Positions 27,732-35,947 of a stretch of DNA of 64,000 bases are shown here, piece by piece. Below the pieces are notes generated by a model, which was not told where the DNA came from, did not search any database, and saw only the letters and a program-made list of their open reading frames with translations. The position numbers and the translations under genes are program-made. Source of the DNA: Deltaproteobacteria bacterium (lineage in GTDB: Bacteria > Myxococcota_C > UBA6777). The stretch lies in assembly GCA_002731275.1 (NCBI GenBank), contig PCBK01000030.1, positions 36,609-100,608 of the forward strand, given 5' to 3'. Numbering within the stretch: the first letter of the stretch is position 1; each line of letters starts with the position of its first letter.

Positions 27732-27950
27732 ATGAGCGAATTTTTTCGAAAACCGCTCCAGGTCTATTCCAGTCCGGTGTCCACTCGCGCTGTAAAGAAA
27801 AAGCACGAGAAAAACCGGACATATCGAAACGCCTCATGGAGAGTTGGCGACCACAAGAAGCGTGTGGAGTTGTTATGGCCCAAGCTCTCTAAGGCCAAGA
27901 AGTTGGAGGACGTACAGTCACCCCACCCCCAACCATATACAATGTGGTAG
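27732..27950 (+). CDS. Possible small basic protein, perhaps from a nearly leaderless transcript
   Basis: A 72-codon frame between the divergent zinc-ribbon gene and the DHH phosphoesterase gene. Its ATG lies two bases from the predicted start of transcription of the promoter at 27696-27723, so it would be translated without a Shine-Dalgarno site. The product is strongly basic (KKKHEKNR, GDHKKRVELLWPKLSKAKK) with one Trp-containing helix-like stretch. Codon choice is not obviously unlike that of neighbouring genes. It may equally be a leader of the 27985 gene that is never translated. No family was recognised. Confidence 0.35.
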   Translation: MSEFFRKPLQVYSSPVSTRAVKKKHEKNRTYRNASWRVGDHKKRVELLWPKLSKAKKLEDVQSPHPQPYTMW

Positions 27951-27984
27951 AGGGACCGTGAAGCGGTGACGTGCAAAGAACCGT

Positions 27985-29043
27985 ATGACGAATCCAGCAA
28001 GTAAATTTCGAGATATCATCGAGAACCTTCCCCCTTATACCAAGATCGCGATCCTGACACAGGACAACCCGGATCCAGACGCGATGGGGGCGGCCTTTGG
28101 TGTAGCTTACCTCTGTCGGCACCTCAACCCAGAGCTGCAAGGCACAGATATTTTTTACGGAGGTACGATCTCTCACCCCCAAAACCGTACGATGGTCAAC
28201 ATCTTGGGCCTTCCAATGCGCAAGATGAAGCAATTCAATAAGGATGACTACCAAATCGTCGTCCTTGTCGACGTCGCATCAACGGGTAAAAAGAATTTAC
28301 AATCCACGGACGTCAAACCCGACATCATCATCGACCATCACCGCGATGATCCCGAAGGGGACTACATGCTCAAGGACATCCGGCCCATCGGCGCCGCGTC
28401 CTCCATCGTGACGTCCTACTTTCGAGAGTTTGGAATTGACCTTGAGACTGGTGACGAGAGCGGCATTAACGACGTCTCAAACATTGCGACGGGCTTGCTT
28501 GTCGGCATCAAAACCGACACCGCTGAGTTGACCTCAGCCAACGTCACGCCACTGGACTTTCAATGTTATGAGTATCTCCTCAAGCTGACCGATCGCAAAA
28601 AGCTCCACCAAATCATCAATTACAACATCCCTGGTTACCTCTATCAACTCAAAGCCGAAGCGTACCGCACAATGGAGAGTAAACACTCCGTTGTCGTCGC
28701 AGGGATTGGCATCATTCCACCCCAACAACGAGACGGCATCCCCATCATCGCAGACGAGCTGTTGCGGATGGAAGGTGTGGAGACTGTTGTCGCATACGCC
28801 ATCGTAGAAGACCGTATTGTCGCCTCTCTGCGTACAACCAATGACGGCATTGAGGTCAACTCATTCTGCCACCAGATCTTTGGAGAAGAATTTTCGGGAG
28901 GCAAGATGGGTTGTGGTGGTGCTTCTGTTCCTTTGGGCTTCTTGACCCCGGAAAATCAAGCTGGAGAGGCCCGAGACAACGTGTGGGATGCTGTCCGTGC
29001 GATGGTACACTATCGCGTCTTTCGCGTTGCATCGAGTGGTTAA
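27985..29043 (+). CDS. DHH/DHHA1 phosphoesterase, NrnA-like (oligoribonuclease / pAp phosphatase type)
   Basis: A 352-residue soluble enzyme with DHH-family motifs: NPDPDAMGAA (metal-binding Asp pair, about residues 30-39), VLVDVA, IIDHHRDD (the DHH motif, about residue 113), and the C-terminal DHHA1 glycine-rich loop GGKMGCGGASVPLG (about 310). The family hydrolyses short oligonucleotides or 3'-phosphoadenosine 5'-phosphate with Mn2+. The length is slightly above the usual ~320 residues for NrnA. It lies downstream of the promoter at 27696-27723. Family membership is clear. The exact substrate is inference. Confidence 0.88.
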   Translation: MTNPASKFRDIIENLPPYTKIAILTQDNPDPDAMGAAFGVAYLCRHLNPELQGTDIFYGGTISHPQNRTMVNILGLPMRKMKQFNKDDYQIVVLVDVASTGKKNLQSTDVKPDIIIDHHRDDPEGDYMLKDIRPIGAASSIVTSYFREFGIDLETGDESGINDVSNIATGLLVGIKTDTAELTSANVTPLDFQCYEYLLKLTDRKKLHQIINYNIPGYLYQLKAEAYRTMESKHSVVVAGIGIIPPQQRDGIPIIADELLRMEGVETVVAYAIVEDRIVASLRTTNDGIEVNSFCHQIFGEEFSGGKMGCGGASVPLGFLTPENQAGEARDNVWDAVRAMVHYRVFRVASSG

Positions 29044-29187
29044 GACTGCTCCAAGCCCCATACGTAAGCAGCCCCCCTTCAGGTACACTTGCGTCGTTGT
29101 TGGTTGTAGATTCGAGATTACGGAACATGTCACTGGAGGCCACATCGCAATCTGTGGTTCAGTCGGTTTTAACGGAGATTTTGCCTG

Positions 29188-32100
29188 ATGAATATCAATT
29201 GCCCGCAATGCCAGATGCAGATCAAACTGGCCATTTCCCAGCTCCCCCCTGGAGGAATTGATATACGATGCCCTCGCTGTCGACATCGCTTCCATCATGA
29301 TGGCACAGGCCAAACAACCGCGGCTCCTAGCAAGACGGAGCGTTCAGGCAGAAAAGACCCGATCGCTGCGACCTTCCGTGAGATCCCAAAGATCACGCTG
29401 GAGACACTCTCCTCCGAAGCCATCAACAAGGGCAACAAAGAGGAGCTGGAGCTCGATCTCCCTTCGAATCCCGATGAGGATGACTTCGACTTTGGTTGGG
29501 ACGAAGAGCCTTCTGCACCTCCTAAATCTGCGCCGCCACGCGCGACAGGCGCTCCAGCCCCTGCCCGCACCGCACCTCCCAAACCCGCATCGCCACCACG
29601 GGCCACTGGCGCTCCTGCACCTGCACGCACTGCACCTCCACCGGCTCCAAAGACCAACGACGCACTCGCTGACTTTGTCGATGAAGTCGAGCTACTCACA
29701 AGCGATGAACCGGTCGCAGCGCCAAAGGCCGCACCGCCAAAGACCAACGACGCGCTCGCTGATTTTGTCGATGAAGTCGAGTCACTCACAAACGATGAAC
29801 CAGTCGCACCTCCCAAACCTGCTCCACCACGCGCGACCGGTGCGCCCGCACCTGCACGCACTGCACCAGCTCCTTCAGGAGGTGGCGATCCTCTCGCAGG
29901 ACTCGTCGCTGAGCTCGAACAACTGACCGACGAGCCCAAAGCAGATGGCGCCGAAGAGAGCGACGAAACGCAGTACCACATCCGACGAGAGTCCGGAAAA
30001 ATATTCGGCCCCTTCCCCGTCTCCGCGATCAAAAAAATGCTCACCACCAAACAGCTCTCAGGCAAAGAAGACCTCTCTCCAGACGGCGGCTTCTGGAGTC
30101 CCATGGTCGACTGGCCTGAGTTCCGGGACCAACTCCTCTCCGAAGGTGTCACTGCGCTCCAAGAAGAAGCTGCTGCTGCGCCTGTCGCACCAGCCACTCC
30201 CAGCCCCGCTGCAGCCATCCCTGCCCCTGCGCCGACCCCACTCGACGCCACAGAGGAAGAATGGGATATCGATGACCTCGAACCCATCTCACACACTGCC
30301 CCCAGCGAAGAGTTCGAGTTTGATGCCGACGAAGTCGCAGATTTCGCCCCTCCTGAGCCAGTGTCTCCTCCCACACGCAAAGTCCCCGGAAACATCCGCT
30401 CCGCGCTCAAAGATGAAGTCTTACAACAGGAACTCGAAGGTCCTAACAACAAGCTCCCCCCAACCCCTGTGATCGCTGGTATCGCCGCGCTCGTTCTCCT
30501 CCTGATGGGGAGCGGTGTCTACTACTTCTTCTTTATGGGAGATGGTGGTCCTGCCAACACCATCAAGTTCAAAACCAACCCACAGCGGGCTTTCCGCACT
30601 GATGCGTACAAAACGTACAAAAAAGTGCTCCTCCCAAGACTTCGTCAACAAGTTGAAAGACATCCGAAATCAGAGCAAGCGCAAGTCCTCCTCGGAATGG
30701 GACTCGCCTCCCTGTTAGAGCACCACTACGACAAGGCGCTCAAGCTCGAGCTCGCGAACATCGTCCAACGCCTCTCGGACGTCACCAAAGAAAAACCCGC
30801 GACACAAGCACGCAGCTGGCTCGAAGCGATGTTTGCGATCACCAAAAGACGCCCCAAACAAGCGCTCAAGTGGCTCAAAAATATCAAGCCAAACTCCAAG
30901 TACGCGGTCGATGCGCTCTACGCAAAAGCAACAGCGCTCTGTATACGTGGCCAGTACAAGCAAGCCCAGAAGACCTTTGGCGCGCTCCTCAAACGCCGAA
31001 AGCAGCACGCCCGCGGATTGTATGGTAGGGGCAAGTGCTACCTCAAACGCAAACAATGGTCCAAGGCCTTCCAATCCTTTTACGGCGCCACTCTCATCTC
31101 CAAAAATCACCTGCCGTCCTACCGCGCGCTGATCGAACTAGAGCCCAAAGTCCCCGAACAAAAAGGTCGCTACAAGCTCCTTTGGGAACCGGCAGAGAAA
31201 GCCTTCATCGCGTCAGGACATAACAAGTGGACAGGACAATTCTTCTTCAGTCGAGCCCAAAAAGCATTCCAGGGACGACAGTATGAAGACGCTGTCAAAT
31301 GGCTCGACCAGGCCATCAAGTTCGACAAAACCAACAAACGCTATCTCGACAAGCAACCGCGCTATCTCTTCGCGACAAGAAACTACACACGCACTATCAA
31401 TCGATTGAAAAAGCGAATCAGAGAGACCCACCCACTCGTCGCTGAGTACTACCTTCGCGCAGCTTACCGACTCTCCAACTGGACCGCTGTCCGTCAGTGG
31501 AACATCGACGCACGCAAGAAGAGCTTCCAAAAGAATGTCGATATCTGGTACCTACGAGGCCTGATCCAAAAAGTACAAAACCGCATCCCCCTTGCGGTGA
31601 AGTATTTCACGAAAGCCCTCGAACTCAGTAAACAAAAACACCTGCCCTCTAAAGTCTCTATTGCCAGCATTCTTCAAAAGACAAACCAAAAAGAGAAAGC
31701 CCAACAGCTCTGGCAACAGGTCCTCGACGCGACCACCAAAAAAGACAAAGACGAGACCAAAGACGACGACAAAGAAGGCAAAAAACCCGCCCCCAAAGGC
31801 AAGGCCAAAAAGGCCAAAAAGGCCCAAACACCCAAACGCGCTTACCACCCCCTTGACCTGGCGCTCGCACAAGCAATCTTCCTTCGACAAGCCGGAGATT
31901 TTGAGAAGATTATTCCTATCCTCAAACCGTTCCGCAAAACATACCCACGTGATGAGATTGTCAACGGACTCCTCGCGACGTGTTACATGAAACAAACGCA
32001 GTACTCCAAGGCCGTCAAACTCTTCACGCTGACCTTTGAAGTCGATCCCAAAAACTACGAAGCGCTCATGGGACTCGCAGAGATCGCCGAAAAACAAGGT

Positions 32101-33000
32101 CGATTGAAAGAAGCCAAGGACAGCTATCTCAAGCTGCTCAAGCTCAACAAACGCGACGCAAAAGTCCTCTACCGACTCGGACGCATCTACTTCTCGCTCA
32201 AACAGTACCCACAAGCACAGAAATCACTCGAGCGTTCCAACGACTTTGATGGGAAGATCGCAGACGTCCACTACTATCTCGCACGAATCAATGAGATCGG
32301 TAAAAAACCCTTCTCGACAGTCCAAGAGAAATACGAAAAAGCCATTGAGCTCGATCCCAAGCAGCGCCGATACCTCTATCGCTTTGCCAACTACCTCTAC
32401 CGTCAACGACAGGTCGACAAGGCATTGCGCATCTACACTCGACTGCTTCGCAACCGAAAACAAAGCAAAGCTGAAAAAGCTGAAGTCTACTTTGAGCGTG
32501 GAAAGCTCTACATGGATGTACGCGCATGGCGTCTCGCGATCCGCGACACACAACGCGCGCAACGTATGCAGCCCAAAAAGGTGGAGTATATCCTCCAGCT
32601 AGGAGAGGCTTATCGCGAAGCACGACGCTTTCCCCAAGCGGCCAAGTGGTACCGAAAATACGAACGCGCACTCAAGAGCGTCTCAAAAGATACACTTAAT
32701 GAAGAACAATTGAAGCAAAGACGTGTCAAACTCTCCAAGGTCTATGGACGACTTGGCGATATCTCTCGTGAGAGAAATAAATTCAAACGGGCCATACGTT
32801 ATTATAGACGGGCACTTCGACAAGACAAAAATGCAGTGATCTACTACCGTCATCTCGGCTATCTCTACAAAGATACAAAGAGATGGAGTCAATGTATCCG
32901 CGTTTTCAGTAAGTTTTTGAAGAAAGCCCCACGCGATCATATGGATCGACGCGAAGTCCAAAACGACCTCCGCAGCTGTCGTAGCGCACAATTCGAGTGA
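29188..33000 (+). CDS. Zinc-ribbon, GYF_2, transmembrane, TPR-repeat protein
   Basis: A 1,270-residue protein. It has an MJ0042 zinc ribbon at the start (Cys5, Cys8, Cys28, Cys31), then a Pro/Ala-rich linker with repeated RATGAPAPARTAP and a duplicated NDALADFVDEVE segment. A GYF_2 domain lies at about 262-315 (ESGKIFGPFPVSAIKKML ... FWSPMVDWPEF). A membrane helix at about 426-452 is followed by a long TPR array to the end (LYALAQ-type units such as LGRIYFSLKQYPQAQKSLERS and LYGRGKCYLKRKQWSKAFQSFY). A Lys/Ala-rich break (KKAKKAQTPKR region) interrupts the array near residue 870. The start follows CGGAGA. The array is probably periplasmic. It matches the head of the AgmX-like protein but carries TPRs instead of an AgmX tail. 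Confidence 0.86.
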   Translation: MNINCPQCQMQIKLAISQLPPGGIDIRCPRCRHRFHHDGTGQTTAAPSKTERSGRKDPIAATFREIPKITLETLSSEAINKGNKEELELDLPSNPDEDDFDFGWDEEPSAPPKSAPPRATGAPAPARTAPPKPASPPRATGAPAPARTAPPPAPKTNDALADFVDEVELLTSDEPVAAPKAAPPKTNDALADFVDEVESLTNDEPVAPPKPAPPRATGAPAPARTAPAPSGGGDPLAGLVAELEQLTDEPKADGAEESDETQYHIRRESGKIFGPFPVSAIKKMLTTKQLSGKEDLSPDGGFWSPMVDWPEFRDQLLSEGVTALQEEAAAAPVAPATPSPAAAIPAPAPTPLDATEEEWDIDDLEPISHTAPSEEFEFDADEVADFAPPEPVSPPTRKVPGNIRSALKDEVLQQELEGPNNKLPPTPVIAGIAALVLLLMGSGVYYFFFMGDGGPANTIKFKTNPQRAFRTDAYKTYKKVLLPRLRQQVERHPKSEQAQVLLGMGLASLLEHHYDKALKLELANIVQRLSDVTKEKPATQARSWLEAMFAITKRRPKQALKWLKNIKPNSKYAVDALYAKATALCIRGQYKQAQKTFGALLKRRKQHARGLYGRGKCYLKRKQWSKAFQSFYGATLISKNHLPSYRALIELEPKVPEQKGRYKLLWEPAEKAFIASGHNKWTGQFFFSRAQKAFQGRQYEDAVKWLDQAIKFDKTNKRYLDKQPRYLFATRNYTRTINRLKKRIRETHPLVAEYYLRAAYRLSNWTAVRQWNIDARKKSFQKNVDIWYLRGLIQKVQNRIPLAVKYFTKALELSKQKHLPSKVSIASILQKTNQKEKAQQLWQQVLDATTKKDKDETKDDDKEGKKPAPKGKAKKAKKAQTPKRAYHPLDLALAQAIFLRQAGDFEKIIPILKPFRKTYPRDEIVNGLLATCYMKQTQYSKAVKLFTLTFEVDPKNYEALMGLAEIAEKQGRLKEAKDSYLKLLKLNKRDAKVLYRLGRIYFSLKQYPQAQKSLERSNDFDGKIADVHYYLARINEIGKKPFSTVQEKYEKAIELDPKQRRYLYRFANYLYRQRQVDKALRIYTRLLRNRKQSKAEKAEVYFERGKLYMDVRAWRLAIRDTQRAQRMQPKKVEYILQLGEAYREARRFPQAAKWYRKYERALKSVSKDTLNEEQLKQRRVKLSKVYGRLGDISRERNKFKRAIRYYRRALRQDKNAVIYYRHLGYLYKDTKRWSQCIRVFSKFLKKAPRDHMDRREVQNDLRSCRSAQFE

Positions 33001-33265
33001 GCCTCTATCCACCCACCCAATAAGGCCGTCGGATGGAAAAAAGCGAACACAAGAGGGCAGTGGATGGAGCCTCAAGCAAGGCACGAGGAGAAGGCATAGC
33101 ATCGCTACGCCGACGACGAATCACGACGCTTGCGGTTTCAGCAACAACCTCCTGTGTTCGTCTCATTTTCTGTATCCTTTTTTTCATTTGGCGGCCTTAG
33201 TAGATGCTCACACCGTGGGCTCTCACCCCACGACCTAACCTAACCCGACAAAGGAGACAACACGT

Positions 33266-34627
33266 ATGCTCTCGTCGCTCATCTGGCTTTGGCTTGCACA
33301 TGCAGGACCAGGCGTCGCAACGCCCCCATGCAATCAGCCCCCAAAAACCGCTGCAAAACAAACAACAAACACTGCAGCGAAAGCCAAAAAACCAAAGTCT
33401 ATCGAACTTGGTCCCATGCTCTTTCGCATCAAAGACGGACGTGTCAAAAAGATCGAGCAGCTCAGCTACCGCGAGCTCTACTCTGTCGCCTCCAGGATGT
33501 ACGCACAAAAGAAGTACGCACAATCCATCGTCCTTTACAAACGCATCCTCAAATACTTCCCCATGCACCAGCACCTGTATGCGGCGCGATACAACCTCGC
33601 CTTGTCTTATGAAGACAACAACCAATGCGCCCTCGCCCTCCCCCTCTACCAAAAGGTGATCCAATCCACCCCCAAGAAAAAACAAATCGTGCTCAACGCG
33701 AAATTCAGACTCGCGTCCTGCCATAGCCAACTCAAACAGTGGCAAAAAGCGTTCGATTTGTACGACAAGTTGATGCAACGCTCACTCGAAGATGAAGATC
33801 GCATCGACGCGCTCGCTTACGCAGGCGAAGCCCTCTTCCATCTCAAACGCTTCGCAGAAGCACGCCCACTGCTCGAACTCTCTGTCGCCATTTACGCCCG
33901 CAAGCTCGCTCCCAAGCAGATCATCAGCTACGCAGCCGCGATGGCACAGTACTACCGCGCCCGTATCCTCGACGTGCAGTTCCGAGAGCGTCCCTTCCGT
34001 CTGCCACAAAGCCAACTCAAGCTCGACTTCGAGTTTAAAGCTGACCACATGCTCAAGGCGCTCAGGCTCTACTTGCAAACCATCCGTCTCAAACACGCAG
34101 ATTGGGCCCTCGCCTCAGTCTACCGTGTGGGCGAAATGTACGAGAAAATGTACGCCGATATGATGGCCGCCCCCAGCCCCAAAGAGCTCACCAAAGAGGA
34201 AACACAGATCTACTTCCAAGAGCTGCGCAAGAAGATCAAAATTCTCCTCGAAAAAGCGCTCAATATTTACAAAAAAGGCCTCCTCCTCGCCGACCGAATC
34301 GGCATCAAGGACAACAACTGGAAGACCCGCAGTAAACAACGCTACGAGGCAGTCCTCGCGTTTTACACCAAGCACTTTGGCCCCCACAAAGACAGCAAAA
34401 AAGCCACCAGCAAACCCACTGCACGTAAGACCGACACAACACCAAAGACAGCTCCCAAAGCAACAAAACCCAAAAAAGCTGATCCAAAGGCCGTGAAGAC
34501 AGCCCCCAAAGCTGTCAAAGCTGCTCCAAAGGCTCCCAAAGTCCGCACAACGACGAAAACCAAAACAGCCCCAAAGGCTGCCCAAACAACTCCCCAAAAA
34601 CCCTCCTCACGACCAGCCAAACGATAG
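33266..34627 (+). CDS. Exported TPR protein with histone H1-like Lys/Ala/Pro tail
   Basis: A 453-residue protein with an excellent ribosome-binding site (AAAGGAGA) before ATG 33266. The first 17 residues (LSSLIWLWLAHAG) look like a short signal peptide. TPR or Tol-Pal YbgF-like repeats follow (SVASRMYAQKKYAQSIVLYKRILKYFP; ARYNLALSYEDNNQCALALPLYQKVI). The last ~75 residues are repetitive AAPKA/KTAPKA motifs rich in Lys, Ala, Pro and Thr, like histone H1 or bacterial H1-like tails. Such a tail on an exported protein might bind peptidoglycan or acidic polymers. The 265-base gap before it contains a hairpin CGTGGG/CCCACG (33214-33219, 33227-33232). The metallophosphoesterase follows after 9 bases. 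Confidence 0.78.
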   Translation: MLSSLIWLWLAHAGPGVATPPCNQPPKTAAKQTTNTAAKAKKPKSIELGPMLFRIKDGRVKKIEQLSYRELYSVASRMYAQKKYAQSIVLYKRILKYFPMHQHLYAARYNLALSYEDNNQCALALPLYQKVIQSTPKKKQIVLNAKFRLASCHSQLKQWQKAFDLYDKLMQRSLEDEDRIDALAYAGEALFHLKRFAEARPLLELSVAIYARKLAPKQIISYAAAMAQYYRARILDVQFRERPFRLPQSQLKLDFEFKADHMLKALRLYLQTIRLKHADWALASVYRVGEMYEKMYADMMAAPSPKELTKEETQIYFQELRKKIKILLEKALNIYKKGLLLADRIGIKDNNWKTRSKQRYEAVLAFYTKHFGPHKDSKKATSKPTARKTDTTPKTAPKATKPKKADPKAVKTAPKAVKAAPKAPKVRTTTKTKTAPKAAQTTPQKPSSRPAKR

Positions 34628-34636
34628 GATAGCTCG

Positions 34637-35158
34637 ATGCGGATCGGATTGCTCTCAGACACCCACGGTTATCTCGATCCACAGGTCTACACCTACTTCG
34701 AAGAGTGCGATGAGATCTGGCACGCTGGCGACTTTGGAGGCGTTCACGTCTCCGAAGAGTTATCCGCCTTTCGCCCTCTACGCGGTGTCTACGGAAACAT
34801 CGATGACACTGCGCTGCGGCGACTGCATCCGCTCGATCTGAAGTTCGATCTGGACGGCGTACGTATCTGGATGACCCACATTGGCGGATACCCCAAGCGT
34901 TACAACAAGCGCGTCCGGACACAGCTACAAGATGACGCGCCAGATGTCTTCATCTGTGGCCACTCCCATATCCTCAAGGTCGCAAGAGACCCGGCCTATC
35001 AACGTATGCTCGTGCTCAACCCAGGTGCCGCAGGAAAACATGGGTTTCACCATGTGCGCACGATGATGCGCTTCACCATCGCCAAAGGCACGATCGATGA
35101 TCTCGATGTGATAGAACTCGGACCCCGTAGTGGCCTCGGAAAAGGCAGCCCCTCTTGA
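34637..35158 (+). CDS. YfcE/MJ0936-type metallophosphodiesterase
   Basis: A 173-residue calcineurin-like phosphoesterase with all expected metal motifs: LLSDTHG (Asp8, His10), HAGDFGG, GNIDD, MTHIGG and the final GHSH. The length is typical for the YfcE family (about 180), which hydrolyses phosphodiesters with two metal ions. It lies 9 bases after the TPR gene and overlaps the next gene by four bases (TTGA), so the three are probably one operon. The natural substrate is unknown, as for most of the family. Confidence 0.9.
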   Translation: MRIGLLSDTHGYLDPQVYTYFEECDEIWHAGDFGGVHVSEELSAFRPLRGVYGNIDDTALRRLHPLDLKFDLDGVRIWMTHIGGYPKRYNKRVRTQLQDDAPDVFICGHSHILKVARDPAYQRMLVLNPGAAGKHGFHHVRTMMRFTIAKGTIDDLDVIELGPRSGLGKGSPS

Positions 35159-35799
35159 CACTCACCACACTCGTCACGCGTTTACAGACTCAACCCCTCT
35201 CACTCCGTCAGCTTCTCGCCTACCCCATCCCCACACATATTTTACAGCGCTTCGCGTGCGCCTGTGCAGACCGCGCACTCGACGCGACGCGAAAGCTCCA
35301 AATGGAGCCCGATCCACGCTGCTGGCGCGCCCTCACACTTGCACAAGATTGGCTCGAAGACAACGCCTCAGAAGACGACCTCGCCGAAGCTCGTGTGCTC
35401 GCGACAGATGCATTCGTCAACGTCGCGCGCCGCGTGCGCACAACCTCCATGCACATGAGGGCCGCCTCTGCCCGAGCGTTCGGCGCCACACATAACGCCC
35501 TTGAGAGTTTCTACCAAACGACTCACCTACACAACGTCATCATCGCCACCTCCAAACGCTCCATCGAAGCCGCACAGATCATCGCCTTCAATCTCTCCGA
35601 GTACCACGCAACAAGTGATGAGCTTTTGTACGTCGAGCAGCTCGAACTTCAGTGGCAGAGACAGCACATGTTCAGCCTTCTCTCCTCACTCCTGCAACAA
35701 AGAGAGCGACTGCATACACTCCTCACCATCCGACATCATCGACTCGATCAACAAATACAGCACGCAACCTCACAGTGGGAAGGTGTCCTGTTTGGTTGA
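35155..35799 (+). CDS. Unknown helical protein, loosely like putative immunity proteins
   Basis: A 214-residue protein starting with TTG inside the stop of the phosphoesterase gene (TTGA overlap), which suggests coupled translation. It is all-helical and Ala/Arg/His/Gln rich. Residues about 30-115 (FACACADRALDATRK ... DPRCWRALTLAQDWLEDNASEDDLAEARVLATDAF) resemble the Cys-Arg plus DxRPxxAxxxAxxW pattern of the putative immunity-protein family often predicted beside polymorphic toxins. The C-terminal half is a long Gln/His/Leu-rich coiled coil. No toxin gene is adjacent. The resemblance is from memory and weak. Confidence 0.6.
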   Translation: MTLTTLVTRLQTQPLSLRQLLAYPIPTHILQRFACACADRALDATRKLQMEPDPRCWRALTLAQDWLEDNASEDDLAEARVLATDAFVNVARRVRTTSMHMRAASARAFGATHNALESFYQTTHLHNVIIATSKRSIEAAQIIAFNLSEYHATSDELLYVEQLELQWQRQHMFSLLSSLLQQRERLHTLLTIRHHRLDQQIQHATSQWEGVLFG

Positions 35800-35879
35800 C
35801 ATGCTCCCTCGCCACATCCGGCCAAAGACCTGTCAATTGAGCGAGGAGCTTTGCGCTTCGTGTGAGAACACTCCAGCGC

Positions 35880-35908
35880 TGGACACATCCCCCGCATTCT
35901 CGTATACT
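35880..35908 (+). promoter_or_regulatory. Strong sigma-70 type promoter with a palindrome over the -35
   Basis: TGGACA (35880-35885), a 17-base spacer and TATACT (35903-35908) each match consensus at five of six positions. They would give a ~33-base leader for the pectate-lyase-like gene. The perfect 12-base palindrome TCCAGCGCTGGA (35872-35883) covers the -35 and could be an operator. Confidence 0.62.
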
Positions 35909-35947
35909 CAGGACCTACCGTATAGACTCTAAAAACGGAGCTTTTTC

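Noticed and set aside
29295-30452. A 385-codon minus-strand frame opposite the zinc-ribbon/TPR gene
   Set aside because: It is the complement of the Pro/Ala linker and gives only Ser/Gly/Ala low complexity. The plus strand has the zinc ribbon and GYF_2 domain.
33005-33187. A 60-codon minus-strand frame in the gap before the H1-tailed TPR gene
   Set aside because: It is Arg/Ser-rich with no ribosome-binding site and no recognisable pattern.
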